DNA from: an uncultured Planctomycetota bacterium
GTDB lineage: Bacteria > Planctomycetota > Brocadiia > CAIUPP01
Direction of reading: 5' to 3'
NCBI GenBank assembly: GCA_903901045.1
Contig: CAIUPP010000065.1
Span: forward strand, 1 to 40,131
Length of the DNA: 40,131 nucleotides
The notes beneath the pieces were generated by a model. That model was given only the letters and a program-made list of their open reading frames with translations. It did not search any database and was not told where the DNA came from. A program made the position numbers and the translations under genes. Below, piece after piece: positions 28,659 to 35,730 of the stretch; the stretch's first letter is position 1, and each line of letters starts with the position of its first letter.

Positions 28659-28898
28659 GATGGGACCGGCTATTGTTTATGGCCCGTTGGCCGATGTCAT
28701 GTCGGCAACCTCATTGAGACGGCCGATACGGCGTCCTCGACGACTGGCGCTATCGTCGCGCCCGTTATTCCGTCACGGGCAAGTACGAGTTTCTGGACGC
28801 GGGCTGGGGAAGAATCCGATGATGCTGGCGAGTAGGTTAACGATGGTCGTTGACCGTTAGCCATGGGATATTCCGGTTGAGATCTGAGGGCGTGCAGT
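28659..28898. other. 240-bp spacer with no supported gene
   Basis: The spacer between the transporter and the mannosidase has several short overlapping frames with no ribosome site. I see no hairpin with a T-run and no consensus promoter. The only clear signal is a GAGGG ribosome site just before the ATG at 28899. It could be decayed coding sequence. Confidence 0.35.
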
Positions 28899-31331
28899 AT
28901 GGCGAAACAACGCATTGTCGATACCTTCGGCGCATTTCACTATGACGTAGCCTATCAGAAGACCTTCGAGGGCTATCTGCCGAGATCCTTCGCCGCCATC
29001 GAGGCGGGGCTGGACCTGCTGGCGAATCACCGCGACTACGTCTTCGTGATCGAGCAGGTCATTCTGGCGCGCGAGTACCTGCGCCGGAATCCCGGCCGCA
29101 AGGCCCGCATGCGGCGATTCGCGATGGAAGGACGTCTCGTCTTCGCGCCGGGCATGTTCACGATGCCCGACCTGAACCTGCCATCGGGCGAGTGCTTCGT
29201 GCGCAACTTCCAGATCGGGCGCGAGTGGCTTCGGCGCGAAATGGGCGTCGAACCGAAGCTCTGTTGGATGGCGGATATCTTCGGCCACCCGCCGCAGACG
29301 CCGCAGCTCGCGCGCCTGTGCGGATACGTCGCCTACATGTTCGAGCGCGGGCGCGCCGGCGGCGAGGACGCGCTCTTCTGGTGGCGCGGACTCGACGGCA
29401 GTTGCGTCCTGACGCAGTGGGAGGTGGACTCCTATTACGGCATTGCGTTGTACCTGTCCGACTTCAGCGTCCGGCGCGACGACCACACGACCTTCGACCG
29501 GACGGAGCGCGCGGTGCTCGATCCGCTTGCGGAACGCTCACCCGTCGGCGGGCCGCTGCTGAGCGCTATGGGCGGCGATTTCCGCAAGCCGGACCCTGCC
29601 GACCTGGATGCTCTGCGGCGCTATGACCGAGCCGGCGGGCCCTACCACATCCGCTTCCGTTCGCCGGAAGAACACTTCGCGGAAATCCTTGCCCGTCCGC
29701 GCCGCCAGATTCCTGAAGAGCGCGCGGAGTTCAACCCGCTCATGCAGGGAGTCTTCTCGTCGCGCATCCGCCTGAAGCTGATGCACCGGCGTCTGGAGGC
29801 ACTCGCCCTCGCGCTGGACCTGTTGACCTTGCCGCGAGGGACCGGGGTAGCGAAGGACTCGGCGGACCTCTGGGAGGCGCTCTCCTGGAACGCCTTCCAC
29901 GACATCGTCTGCGGCACCGTCGAGGACCGGGCCTATCGCGAGGCGCTGCGCAAGTACGCCGTCGCGGAGCGGCGTGCGGAGAGGGCGCTCCTCCGCTTCG
30001 CCGTGCGCCGGACGCGTCTCGCGCCGGGCCGGAAGGGTGACGACCCAGCGGTTTTCAATCCGTTGCCCTATGCGCGTGAGGAGGTGATTGACGTGCCGTC
30101 CGCCGGCACCAGGGCAACCTCCCTCGCTCGGGTGAAGACGCCGCCGGCGAGCATTACGCCCGTCGCGGGGTGTGTGGTCGCGGTCCCGCGAGGCTGCGGG
30201 GCGAAGGCGCATGTGGACCTCCTGGAGAACCGGCTGCTGCGCGCGGAGTTCGCGCTCGACGGGACGATCCGCTGCCTGATCGACAAGCAGACCGGGGCGC
30301 GCTTCGGTCCCTTCGAGTCGCGCCCGGACGCGCCGGGCATGGCGGACTTCGTCCAGCAACCTGACGACGGCGACCTCTGGTCGTATTACCAGCGTCCGGT
30401 CAACGGTTCGCTTCTCTACACCGCGCCGCTTCATGACCCGAAACCGCTGTCATCCGTCGAACTCGTCCGGCGCGGGGCGATCGACCGCAAGGGCGCCGAC
30501 GCGGAGTCCATGGCGCTTCCCTCCCGGCGCGTCATCGAGTCCAGTCCGGTGCGCGCGGCCATCGAGATCGCGCGGGAGAAGCCGGAACTGGTGACCGTTG
30601 TGTCGCTCTGCGCGGAAGAGAAGATGCTCCGCTTCACGACGCGCTTCACGCCGCGCGGGCGCCACTATCGCCTGCGGGTCGCCTTCCCGACCGGGATTCC
30701 ACGCGGACGGATACGCTTCAGCGTGCCCTGCGGCTTCACGACGCGGCCGGAGGGCGAGTACGCGGCACAGGGATGGGTCGATTACTCCGACGGCCGTAAA
30801 GGCCTGTGTCTCCTGAATCGCGGTCTGCCAGGGGCGAACGTCACCGGCGGCGTGATGATGCTCTCGCTCTTCCGCGCCATCGCCATGGACGGCGTCGACC
30901 GCCGGCCTTGGTATGAGGAAGGCGTCGAGCACGTTTTTGAGTACGCGCTGGTGCCCTTCGATCCGCGTGACCGGCACTACACGCCCGAACGATTGGCCGC
31001 GCGGTTCAACAATCCCGTCCGGTTGCTGCACGCGCCGGCGGGCCGGACCGCGCCGGAGATGGCACCGCTGCTGTCTCTCGACGGTGACGGGGCTGAACTC
31101 ATGGGCTTCCGCCGATTACATGCGGAGGTGGAACTGCACCTTCACGAGAGCGCGGGTCGCAGGAGCGAGGTCGCGCTAACTTTTGACTCAGCCGTAGCCC
31201 GTTGCCTTCGGACCGACTTCCGCGGTGTCCCCGCCGCCGAGCAGAGACTGACCACCTCGGGTCGGCACGTGCGGCTGCAACTGCGGCCGTTCGAGATCGC
31301 GGCGCTACGCCTCGCCTTTGCCGAACGATAG
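28899..31331 (+). CDS. GH38 alpha-mannosidase-like protein
   Basis: The 810-residue protein follows the GH38 plan: an N-terminal alpha/beta barrel with metal ligands in FGAFHYDVAYQKTFE (H14, D16) and the nucleophile Asp in CWMADIFGHPPQ (D126), a three-helix bundle (about 320-375, SWNAFHDIVCGTVEDRAY) and C-terminal beta domains. LSWNAFHD is the typical bundle motif holding a further metal-binding His. The first motif is shorter than the canonical SHxHxDxxW. It probably hydrolyses alpha-mannosides, or related sugars, in the cytoplasm. The ATG at 28899 has GAGGG about nine bases upstream. This region is distinctly GC-richer than its neighbours (many GCG/CGC codons), which may reflect separate acquisition. 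It is the last gene of the glycan locus. Confidence 0.85.
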   Translation: MAKQRIVDTFGAFHYDVAYQKTFEGYLPRSFAAIEAGLDLLANHRDYVFVIEQVILAREYLRRNPGRKARMRRFAMEGRLVFAPGMFTMPDLNLPSGECFVRNFQIGREWLRREMGVEPKLCWMADIFGHPPQTPQLARLCGYVAYMFERGRAGGEDALFWWRGLDGSCVLTQWEVDSYYGIALYLSDFSVRRDDHTTFDRTERAVLDPLAERSPVGGPLLSAMGGDFRKPDPADLDALRRYDRAGGPYHIRFRSPEEHFAEILARPRRQIPEERAEFNPLMQGVFSSRIRLKLMHRRLEALALALDLLTLPRGTGVAKDSADLWEALSWNAFHDIVCGTVEDRAYREALRKYAVAERRAERALLRFAVRRTRLAPGRKGDDPAVFNPLPYAREEVIDVPSAGTRATSLARVKTPPASITPVAGCVVAVPRGCGAKAHVDLLENRLLRAEFALDGTIRCLIDKQTGARFGPFESRPDAPGMADFVQQPDDGDLWSYYQRPVNGSLLYTAPLHDPKPLSSVELVRRGAIDRKGADAESMALPSRRVIESSPVRAAIEIAREKPELVTVVSLCAEEKMLRFTTRFTPRGRHYRLRVAFPTGIPRGRIRFSVPCGFTTRPEGEYAAQGWVDYSDGRKGLCLLNRGLPGANVTGGVMMLSLFRAIAMDGVDRRPWYEEGVEHVFEYALVPFDPRDRHYTPERLAARFNNPVRLLHAPAGRTAPEMAPLLSLDGDGAELMGFRRLHAEVELHLHESAGRRSEVALTFDSAVARCLRTDFRGVPAAEQRLTTSGRHVRLQLRPFEIAALRLAFAER

Positions 31332-31574
31332 GGATCTGCTCCTCGTCCCGTGCCGCGTGCTGTCCAGAATTTCATCCTGGTGTAACCACCGGATTGAGCG
31401 TTGGTTCTGATATCCTATTCGGTCTCCCGTGGTGTCCAAATATTCGCCCGCGATGAAAACTGCACAAAGCCCTGGCATTCTGCGCGAGTGCGCTACCGGC
31501 ACGTTTGCGTCCCCAAGGAGGCGGAGAATGGGCGATCGTGAAGGTCGCCCGCGCGTGTAAGAACACACAGAACG

Positions 31575-31597
31575 CCGGCACAGGACAGCTATGCCGG
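31575..31597 (+). terminator. weak terminator-like hairpin after the mannosidase gene
   Basis: CCGGCA (31575-31580) pairs with TGCCGG (31592-31597) across an 11-base loop and is followed by GCTCTTTATATAT. The stem is short and the T-run broken, so termination is only possible. Confidence 0.35.
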
Positions 31598-32203
31598 GCT
31601 CTTTATATATTGTAACTGGCTTTATAGCTGATATTTAGCGCCATACGGTTCTTCGTTTCAATGGAAGGGCGCAGATCGAAAATGCCCCTGAAGCGGGGAC
31701 GGAAGGGACGAAAATCGGTCCGAGATGGACGGAATTCCGCTCCGGGGGACTGGATTTTGGGGTACGGGGCCGCGGCGATTTCAAGTGTCCGTTCGCAGGT
31801 GGTTTCTGGGGCAGGTGAATGGCTATGCCGCCAGTATACAGGATGATAACCGATACAGGGGTCGAAATGAAGTGAGGGCATGGCCACTCCGGTGGGAGCG
31901 GGTTGCCGGACGGAGTCATGAGTTCGAGTTCCTGACAGCTATCCAACCCGTCAACATATACTACCCGGGTTCCGGCCCCATATTAAGGTGTGGGGCAGAG
32001 CGAAAACGCCCGGTAAAGCGGCCGTGAATTCGTCGAGTTCATCTTATACTAACCTCGAGTCATCGAGTAATTAAGCTCCACCGCAGCCGCAGGAAACTCC
32101 TCCCTATAGTACCCGGTTTCCATCCCCAACTTCAGTGCGGGGGAGGAACACTGCGAGGATATGCCGGATATGAAGTGGGGAGCGGTTACCCTCTGCTACC
32201 GCA

Positions 32204-32257
32204 GCGTCCGGTGTTCTGAATCTGGGCACCCGTAACATCGGACGCCGCGCAGCGTCC
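32204..32257 (+). promoter_or_regulatory. mutually exclusive hairpins in the sigma-like gene leader
   Basis: GCGTCCGGTGTT (32204-32215) pairs with AACATCGGACGC (32234-32245), 12 bp with one G-U. GGACGC (32240-32245) can instead pair with GCGTCC (32252-32257). The shared middle strand means only one helix can form at a time, as in attenuators or riboswitch expression platforms. No riboswitch class is recognised and there is no T-run directly after it. Confidence 0.4.
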
Positions 32258-32351
32258 CTCAGACCGCGGAGTCGTCGGGAGTTCACCCAATGTTCTACGG
32301 AAGTGCGCTGCCGGCACGCTTGAGGAGGCGACCTTGTCAGTCCTATGGACT

Positions 32352-32377
32352 GGCCGGGCCGCCTCCGCGGTCCGGCC
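32352..32377 (+). promoter_or_regulatory. 10-bp hairpin just upstream of a strong ribosome site
   Basis: GGCCGGGCCG (32352-32361) pairs with CGGTCCGGCC (32368-32377) with one G-U pair and a 6-base loop. Ten bases later comes AAGGAGG (32388-32394) and the ATG at 32400. There is no T-run, so it more likely affects message stability or ribosome access than termination. Confidence 0.5.
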
Positions 32378-32399
32378 CATACCGGAAAAGGAGGCTGTC

Positions 32400-33023
32400 A
32401 TGCCCGCCACCGCACTCTCACTCGTGGAAGCGAAGTACCAGAGCCTGCTGCCCGATCTCTGGAAGCTGGCCCTCGTCCGTCATCGTTACCTGCCATACCA
32501 TGAGCGCGAAGAGGCGCTCTGTGAGACCCTGGCCTACAGCTGGCAGTGGTGCTTGCGCGCCTTCGAGAAAGGCAAGCTCGACCAACTCACCGCGCGCATG
32601 CTTTCCTTCTACGCCGCCAAGCTCTTTCGCAGCGGCAGGCGCTTTGCCGGCGGCACCCGGCGCGATGTTCTCTCGTCCCAAGCGAAGGCTGAAGGCGCCG
32701 TACGTCTCAGGTCCATCGAGCGTGGTCCTGACGACGAGGAGGGTAAGCCCCAATCCATGGCCAACCTGCTCATCGACAGCCGGCATGTGGCCCCACCGGA
32801 AGTGGCGCGAGTCAACCATGACTACCCGGTGGCGCTCAGGAAGGCGAAGCTCTCCAGAAAAACCCGTAAGTGCTTCCGTCACCTGACCAGGGACAACGGT
32901 CCCGGCCATGTCATGCGCATCTCGCGCACGCTGCACGTCTCGCCTGCGCGCGTCTGTCAGTTGAAGGGTCAGTTGCGCAGCGCCCTGCGCGCCATCGACT
33001 ACGGTCCCTCGCCTGCCGCCTGA
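32400..33023 (+). CDS. sigma-factor-like helix-turn-helix protein
   Basis: The 207-residue protein is alpha-helical and basic. Its C-terminus (about 150-200: LSRKTRKCFRHLTRD, HVMRISRTLHVSPARVCQLK) reads as a helix-turn-helix like sigma-70 region 4, and the N-terminal half (DLWKLALVRHRYLPYHERE, LAYSWQWCLRAFEKG) could be a region-2-like helical part. The middle is charged and probably disordered. It may be a transcription factor for the downstream Ubl genes or an island-specific regulator. The ATG at 32400 has AAGGAGG five bases upstream; an earlier in-frame GTG lies upstream of the hairpin and is unlikely. It is the first gene of the rightward island cluster and is separated from the Ubl gene by an intrinsic terminator. 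Confidence 0.6.
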   Translation: MPATALSLVEAKYQSLLPDLWKLALVRHRYLPYHEREEALCETLAYSWQWCLRAFEKGKLDQLTARMLSFYAAKLFRSGRRFAGGTRRDVLSSQAKAEGAVRLRSIERGPDDEEGKPQSMANLLIDSRHVAPPEVARVNHDYPVALRKAKLSRKTRKCFRHLTRDNGPGHVMRISRTLHVSPARVCQLKGQLRSALRAIDYGPSPAA

Positions 33024-33059
33024 TCCCCACTTCCTAGATCAAGAGTGTATTTCAGTCGG

Positions 33060-33099
33060 AAAGGAGGTGGTCACGCCCTTACAGTCAAGAAACTACTGA
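33060..33099 (+). promoter_or_regulatory. extended Shine-Dalgarno with no gene behind it, possible leader peptide
   Basis: AAAGGAGGTG at 33060-33069 matches ten bases of the complement of the 16S rRNA 3' end, yet no long frame follows. A GTG inside it (33067) opens a 10-codon frame ending at TGA 33097-33099. It precedes an intrinsic terminator and then the Ubl gene, an arrangement that would suit translation-coupled attenuation. Function is inferred only. Confidence 0.4.
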
Positions 33100-33129
33100 G
33101 CGGTGTTTATCGTTGACGATCTGCGTATG

Positions 33130-33161
33130 CCACGGTCCGCATGGTGCGGCCGTGGTTTTTT
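33130..33161 (+). terminator. intrinsic terminator between sigma-like and Ubl genes
   Basis: CCACGG-T-CCGCA (33130-33141) pairs with TGCGG-CCGTGG (33145-33155), 11 bp with one bulged T and a TGG loop, followed by six T residues (33156-33161). This is the clearest Rho-independent terminator in the window. It lies only 27 bases before the Ubl ATG, so it would limit read-through into the conjugation operon. Confidence 0.85.
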
Positions 33162-33187
33162 CGTTTCTGCTCGGAAAGGAGCATCGT

Positions 33188-33457
33188 ATGAGAGTCGAAA
33201 TCTTTCGTTTGACGGGCGAGCCGGTGAGCATCGAGGTGAAGGAAAACGGCACGGTGCGCGACGTGTTCAGCGCCGAGGGCTCCGGCAAGGTGCTGGGTCA
33301 TGACGGCACGCTGATGGAGGCGGCCGAGGAGCAGTACGGCTCGATCAGCCAACTCGGCACGCTGCGGGTCAACGGCGCCTCGGCGACGCTGGACACTCCC
33401 GTCCGGGCCGGCGCGACCATCCTCATCATCCCCAAGGTCGAGGGCGGTTGCCGCTGA
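33188..33457 (+). CDS. ubiquitin-like beta-grasp protein (MoaD/ThiS/Ubl type)
   Basis: The 89-residue product has beta-grasp order: a first hairpin (MRVEIFRLTGEPVSIEVKEN), a helix region (TVRDVFSAEGSGK), LRVNG (the typical loop of MoaD/ThiS proteins), LDTPVRAGATILIIPK and the C-terminal tail VEGG-CR. Gly86-Gly87 followed by Cys-Arg fits a precursor that a JAB protease trims to expose the di-glycine for adenylation by an E1. Both partners are encoded downstream. There is one Ubl domain, not two. ATG at 33188 has AAAGGAG upstream; an earlier in-frame TTG-type start lies inside the terminator and is rejected. A simple sulfur-carrier role is the main alternative, but the E2-like and JAB neighbours argue for protein conjugation. 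Confidence 0.85.
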   Translation: MRVEIFRLTGEPVSIEVKENGTVRDVFSAEGSGKVLGHDGTLMEAAEEQYGSISQLGTLRVNGASATLDTPVRAGATILIIPKVEGGCR

Positions 33458-33471
33458 GGCGGCATTTCCCA

Positions 33472-33504
33472 CGGGGCCGGCGCTCATGAAGGGCGCCGGC
33501 CCCG
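33472..33504 (+). terminator. 12-bp hairpin between Ubl and E2-like genes
   Basis: CGGGGCCGGCGC (33472-33483) pairs perfectly with GCGCCGGCCCCG (33493-33504) around a 9-base loop and is followed by CCTTCTTTC. It begins 15 bases after the Ubl stop and ends 12 bases before the GGAGG of the next gene. As a partial terminator or 3' stabiliser it would keep Ubl in excess over the enzymes. Confidence 0.7.
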
Positions 33505-33525
33505 CCTTCTTTCATGGAGGATACC

Positions 33526-34944
33526 ATGGCGATACCCGATATCCGCATCGACACGTGGCCCAAGCTGCTCCTCCCGCGTGAGGAGATCAAGGCCACGCTG
33601 CAGTACCTGGCGCATAAGACCGGCAAGCCGGTCAGCTTCCGATGGTTTACGGAGAATGAAGGATACTCCGACCAGTCTGTCAGCGTCCGAGTCTTCGTCA
33701 ATGACGACCTCGCCGCCACATACAACCCCAGTCACGTCATGATCAATGGACAGTCCTGCGCCGTGGCCTCCACGCAGCGCGGCATGGCCGCGGCCCTGGT
33801 CCGGGCGGACTGGAAGAAGATCGCCGATGACGAGGACCAGCTCATTGGCGCCGTTGATCACAATCGCATCATCCTCCCCCTGGAGATCACCGCTGCCGAC
33901 AATGAAGCGGCGCGGGCCATCCTAGCCTATGTGGTGGAGAAAGCCGTTGACCTCCTCGACTTTGATGTGGCCGACATGGTCAGAAAGCGCGAGGAGGATT
34001 TCGCCCGGCATTTTGGCGAGGCGTTCCGGAAGAGCATTACGACACGGCTGGAATCGAGGCAGGAGGAATTCGACACCCGCAAACGCGAGGCGGAGCAGGC
34101 GTATTACACCTTGGTTGACTTCGAGCGGGAGCGGTCGGTGTTCGAGCAGGAGCTCGCCTTCCTGACCGGCCTTGCGGAGAAGTCCTGCGCGAAGACGGCC
34201 CGCAAGCAGGTGCAGGCATTGCTCCAGGTCCAGAGCAGCGGGCAATACACGCACATCGCCTTCGACGGCGAGGGGGTCCTGCACGCAACCACCGCGCCGG
34301 TCACCATTGAGCACGAAGGTTATGAAATCCCTCTGGGCCGGTACGAGGTGGAAATCCCCTCCAACGGGGACGTGCGGATCAAAGCTCTTGACGAGCACCC
34401 CACCGCCGACCATCCACACCCGCACATTGCTCATGATCATCGGCCCTGCCTGGGAAACATCTCAGGCGATGTGGCCAAGCTCATCGGCAAGCTGCGATAC
34501 GCGGAAGTGCTGCAACTTCTTCATTCCTTCTTGTCCAGTTTTAATGCGGAAAACCCGTACGAACGTCTGGGCCACTTCGATCCCAGCGGTCAATACCAGG
34601 ACGAAGACGACGATCCCTGCGAGAGCTGTGACGAGAAATGCACGCCATATTGCGTCTTCTCTTGCGAGCACAATTCCGACATCTACACTTGCTCGGACTG
34701 TTGTGAATATCGCTCGGAATATTGCTTCACCGAGTGCGAGCACAACGCGGATTTTGAACGGTTCCATCCGTGCGAAAGCTGTGAGCGCAAAGGGACTCAG
34801 GAGTGCCACCTGGAATGCCTGCACAACAAGGAGTGGCAACTTCAGAATCCCTGTGACGAATGTGACGACGAGGAATGCCGCAAGGACGAATGCCCATGTT
34901 TCACGAAACGACAGGAGCTTGAACATGCAGAAGCACGATCGTGA
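33526..34944 (+). CDS. E2-like (UBC-fold) protein with helical segment and Cys-rich tandem repeats
   Basis: The 472-residue protein has four parts. Residues 1-140 are an unrecognised alpha/beta region. Residues 145-235 are charged helix, probably coiled coil. Residues 240-350 look like an E2 core: HPHIAHDHRPCLGNI matches the HPNI-x6-CLD block of E2 enzymes with exact spacing, His replacing Asn and Cys308 as the thioester cysteine, followed by EVLQLLHSFLSSFNAENPYE, as in E2 helix 2-3. Residues 365-458 hold three CX2CX7CX3CXHN repeats plus a degenerate fourth, probably zinc-binding. The whole suggests an E2 carrying its own E3-like or substrate-binding module. ATG at 33526 has GGAGG five bases upstream; the ATG at 33514 precedes that site. 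The JAB gene overlaps its end by 20 bases. Confidence 0.75.
   Translation: MAIPDIRIDTWPKLLLPREEIKATLQYLAHKTGKPVSFRWFTENEGYSDQSVSVRVFVNDDLAATYNPSHVMINGQSCAVASTQRGMAAALVRADWKKIADDEDQLIGAVDHNRIILPLEITAADNEAARAILAYVVEKAVDLLDFDVADMVRKREEDFARHFGEAFRKSITTRLESRQEEFDTRKREAEQAYYTLVDFERERSVFEQELAFLTGLAEKSCAKTARKQVQALLQVQSSGQYTHIAFDGEGVLHATTAPVTIEHEGYEIPLGRYEVEIPSNGDVRIKALDEHPTADHPHPHIAHDHRPCLGNISGDVAKLIGKLRYAEVLQLLHSFLSSFNAENPYERLGHFDPSGQYQDEDDDPCESCDEKCTPYCVFSCEHNSDIYTCSDCCEYRSEYCFTECEHNADFERFHPCESCERKGTQECHLECLHNKEWQLQNPCDECDDEECRKDECPCFTKRQELEHAEARS
34618..34899 (+). repeat. tandem Cys/His repeats inside the E2-like protein
   Basis: Three repeats start at Cys365, Cys389 and Cys416. Each has identical spacing CX2CX7CX3CXHN (for example C389, C392, C400, C404, H406), with linkers giving 24- and 27-residue periods. 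A fourth, CDECDDEECRKDECPC, keeps only the first CX2C. The spacing fits one metal site per repeat. It is not a canonical RING, which needs eight ligands in cross-brace order. Confidence 0.8.
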
Positions 34945-35719
34945 CGGCGATCTGCCATCCCGGAGCGAACCGGCGGTTGTCCTCGACATCCCGAGGAAAC
35001 CGCAATGGCCTGCCGGAATCTCGGTCTCAAAGTCTCACACTCTCAAATGCTTCGTCCCGGACGGCCTCCAGGTGGTTCTGACAAAGGAGGCCTTCGAGCA
35101 GCTCTTCGGCTATGCCTACGCCACAAACCGGGAGATCAGTTGCATGGGCGTCGTCCGGCGTCACGGCAGCGCCTTCATCGTGGAGCGGTTCCACCTGGTG
35201 GCCCAGGAAGGGGGAAGCGCGCATACGGAGATGGACCCCGTAGCGCTGGGCAGCCTCATCGAGACGCTCCTGGGGGAGGGGAAAGCCGACGAGGTCAGGG
35301 CGATCAAGTGCTGGGCGCACAGCCATCCCGGGATGGGCTGCTTCTGGTCGAAAACCGACGACGACACGTGCCGGCTCCTGGCGACCGACTTTCTGATCAG
35401 CCTGGTCGTCAGCGACGGCTTTGCCATTCGCGCCCGGCTTGACGTCGGCGGGCCGGTGCCGTTCACGGTGGACGAGGTGCCGGTGATCATGGAAATCCAA
35501 CCCGATGAGGAGGTATTGAAACGCTATGGCCAGGAGGTCGCGGAAAAGGTTAAGGAGGCGGTCGGTCTTCCGATGGGGAAAACGCCCCGTCCTGAGAACG
35601 CCGGCGGTTTGTTCGACGACGGTGTCTGGTCGGACTATTACGGACGCACGTACGGGTTTCTCGAAGAGGACGAGACCGCCGTGCTGGATGCTGTCGCGGA
35701 CGACCGAGAGCCCTTCTAG
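34925..35719 (+). CDS. JAB/JAMM (MPN+) metalloprotease
   Basis: The 264-residue protein carries the full JAMM zinc motif: Glu70 in NREISCMGVV and H132-S-H134 with PGMGCFW, Ser142 and Asp145 (HxH-x7-S-x2-D). Enzymes of this kind cleave ubiquitin-like proteins at the C-terminal di-glycine. Here it could remove the Cys-Arg tail of the upstream Ubl and release it from targets. A 35-residue N-terminal extension and an acidic C-terminus (EEDETAVLDAVADDREPF) flank the domain. ATG at 34925 overlaps the E2-like gene by 20 bases and has AGGAG nine bases upstream, so translation is coupled. The E1 gene begins 11 bases after its stop. It resembles the JAB of PRTRC cassettes as well. Confidence 0.9.
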   Translation: MQKHDRDGDLPSRSEPAVVLDIPRKPQWPAGISVSKSHTLKCFVPDGLQVVLTKEAFEQLFGYAYATNREISCMGVVRRHGSAFIVERFHLVAQEGGSAHTEMDPVALGSLIETLLGEGKADEVRAIKCWAHSHPGMGCFWSKTDDDTCRLLATDFLISLVVSDGFAIRARLDVGGPVPFTVDEVPVIMEIQPDEEVLKRYGQEVAEKVKEAVGLPMGKTPRPENAGGLFDDGVWSDYYGRTYGFLEEDETAVLDAVADDREPF

Positions 35720-35730
35720 GAGATGACGCC

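Larger units (their letters stand above)
31332..32399. other. 1.07-kb gene-free boundary between glycan locus and mobile island
   Basis: No credible protein-coding frame lies here. The only tiny frame with a nearby purine tract is 35 codons at 31453-31560 and has no recognisable product. The stretch holds hairpins at 31530-31550 (GGGCGA/TCGCCC) and 31575-31597, an AT-rich patch near 31600-31640 (TTTATATATTGTAAC), a purine-rich part near 31660-31730, and structured sequence from 32200 on. It is the place to look for the left attachment site of the island. Confidence 0.5.

Noticed and set aside
31453-31560. 35-codon frame in the island border
   Set aside because: It has no ribosome site of quality, ends in an Arg-rich tail formed by a hairpin sequence, and matches no family I know.
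33188-33457. Interpretation of the Ubl as a plain MoaD or ThiS sulfur carrier
   Set aside because: No molybdopterin or thiamine genes are present, the tail needs trimming, and E2-like and JAB genes follow directly.
34618-34899. Call of the Cys repeats as a RING finger
   Set aside because: The ligand spacing CX2CX7CX3CXHN repeats once per unit and does not form the eight-ligand cross-brace pattern.
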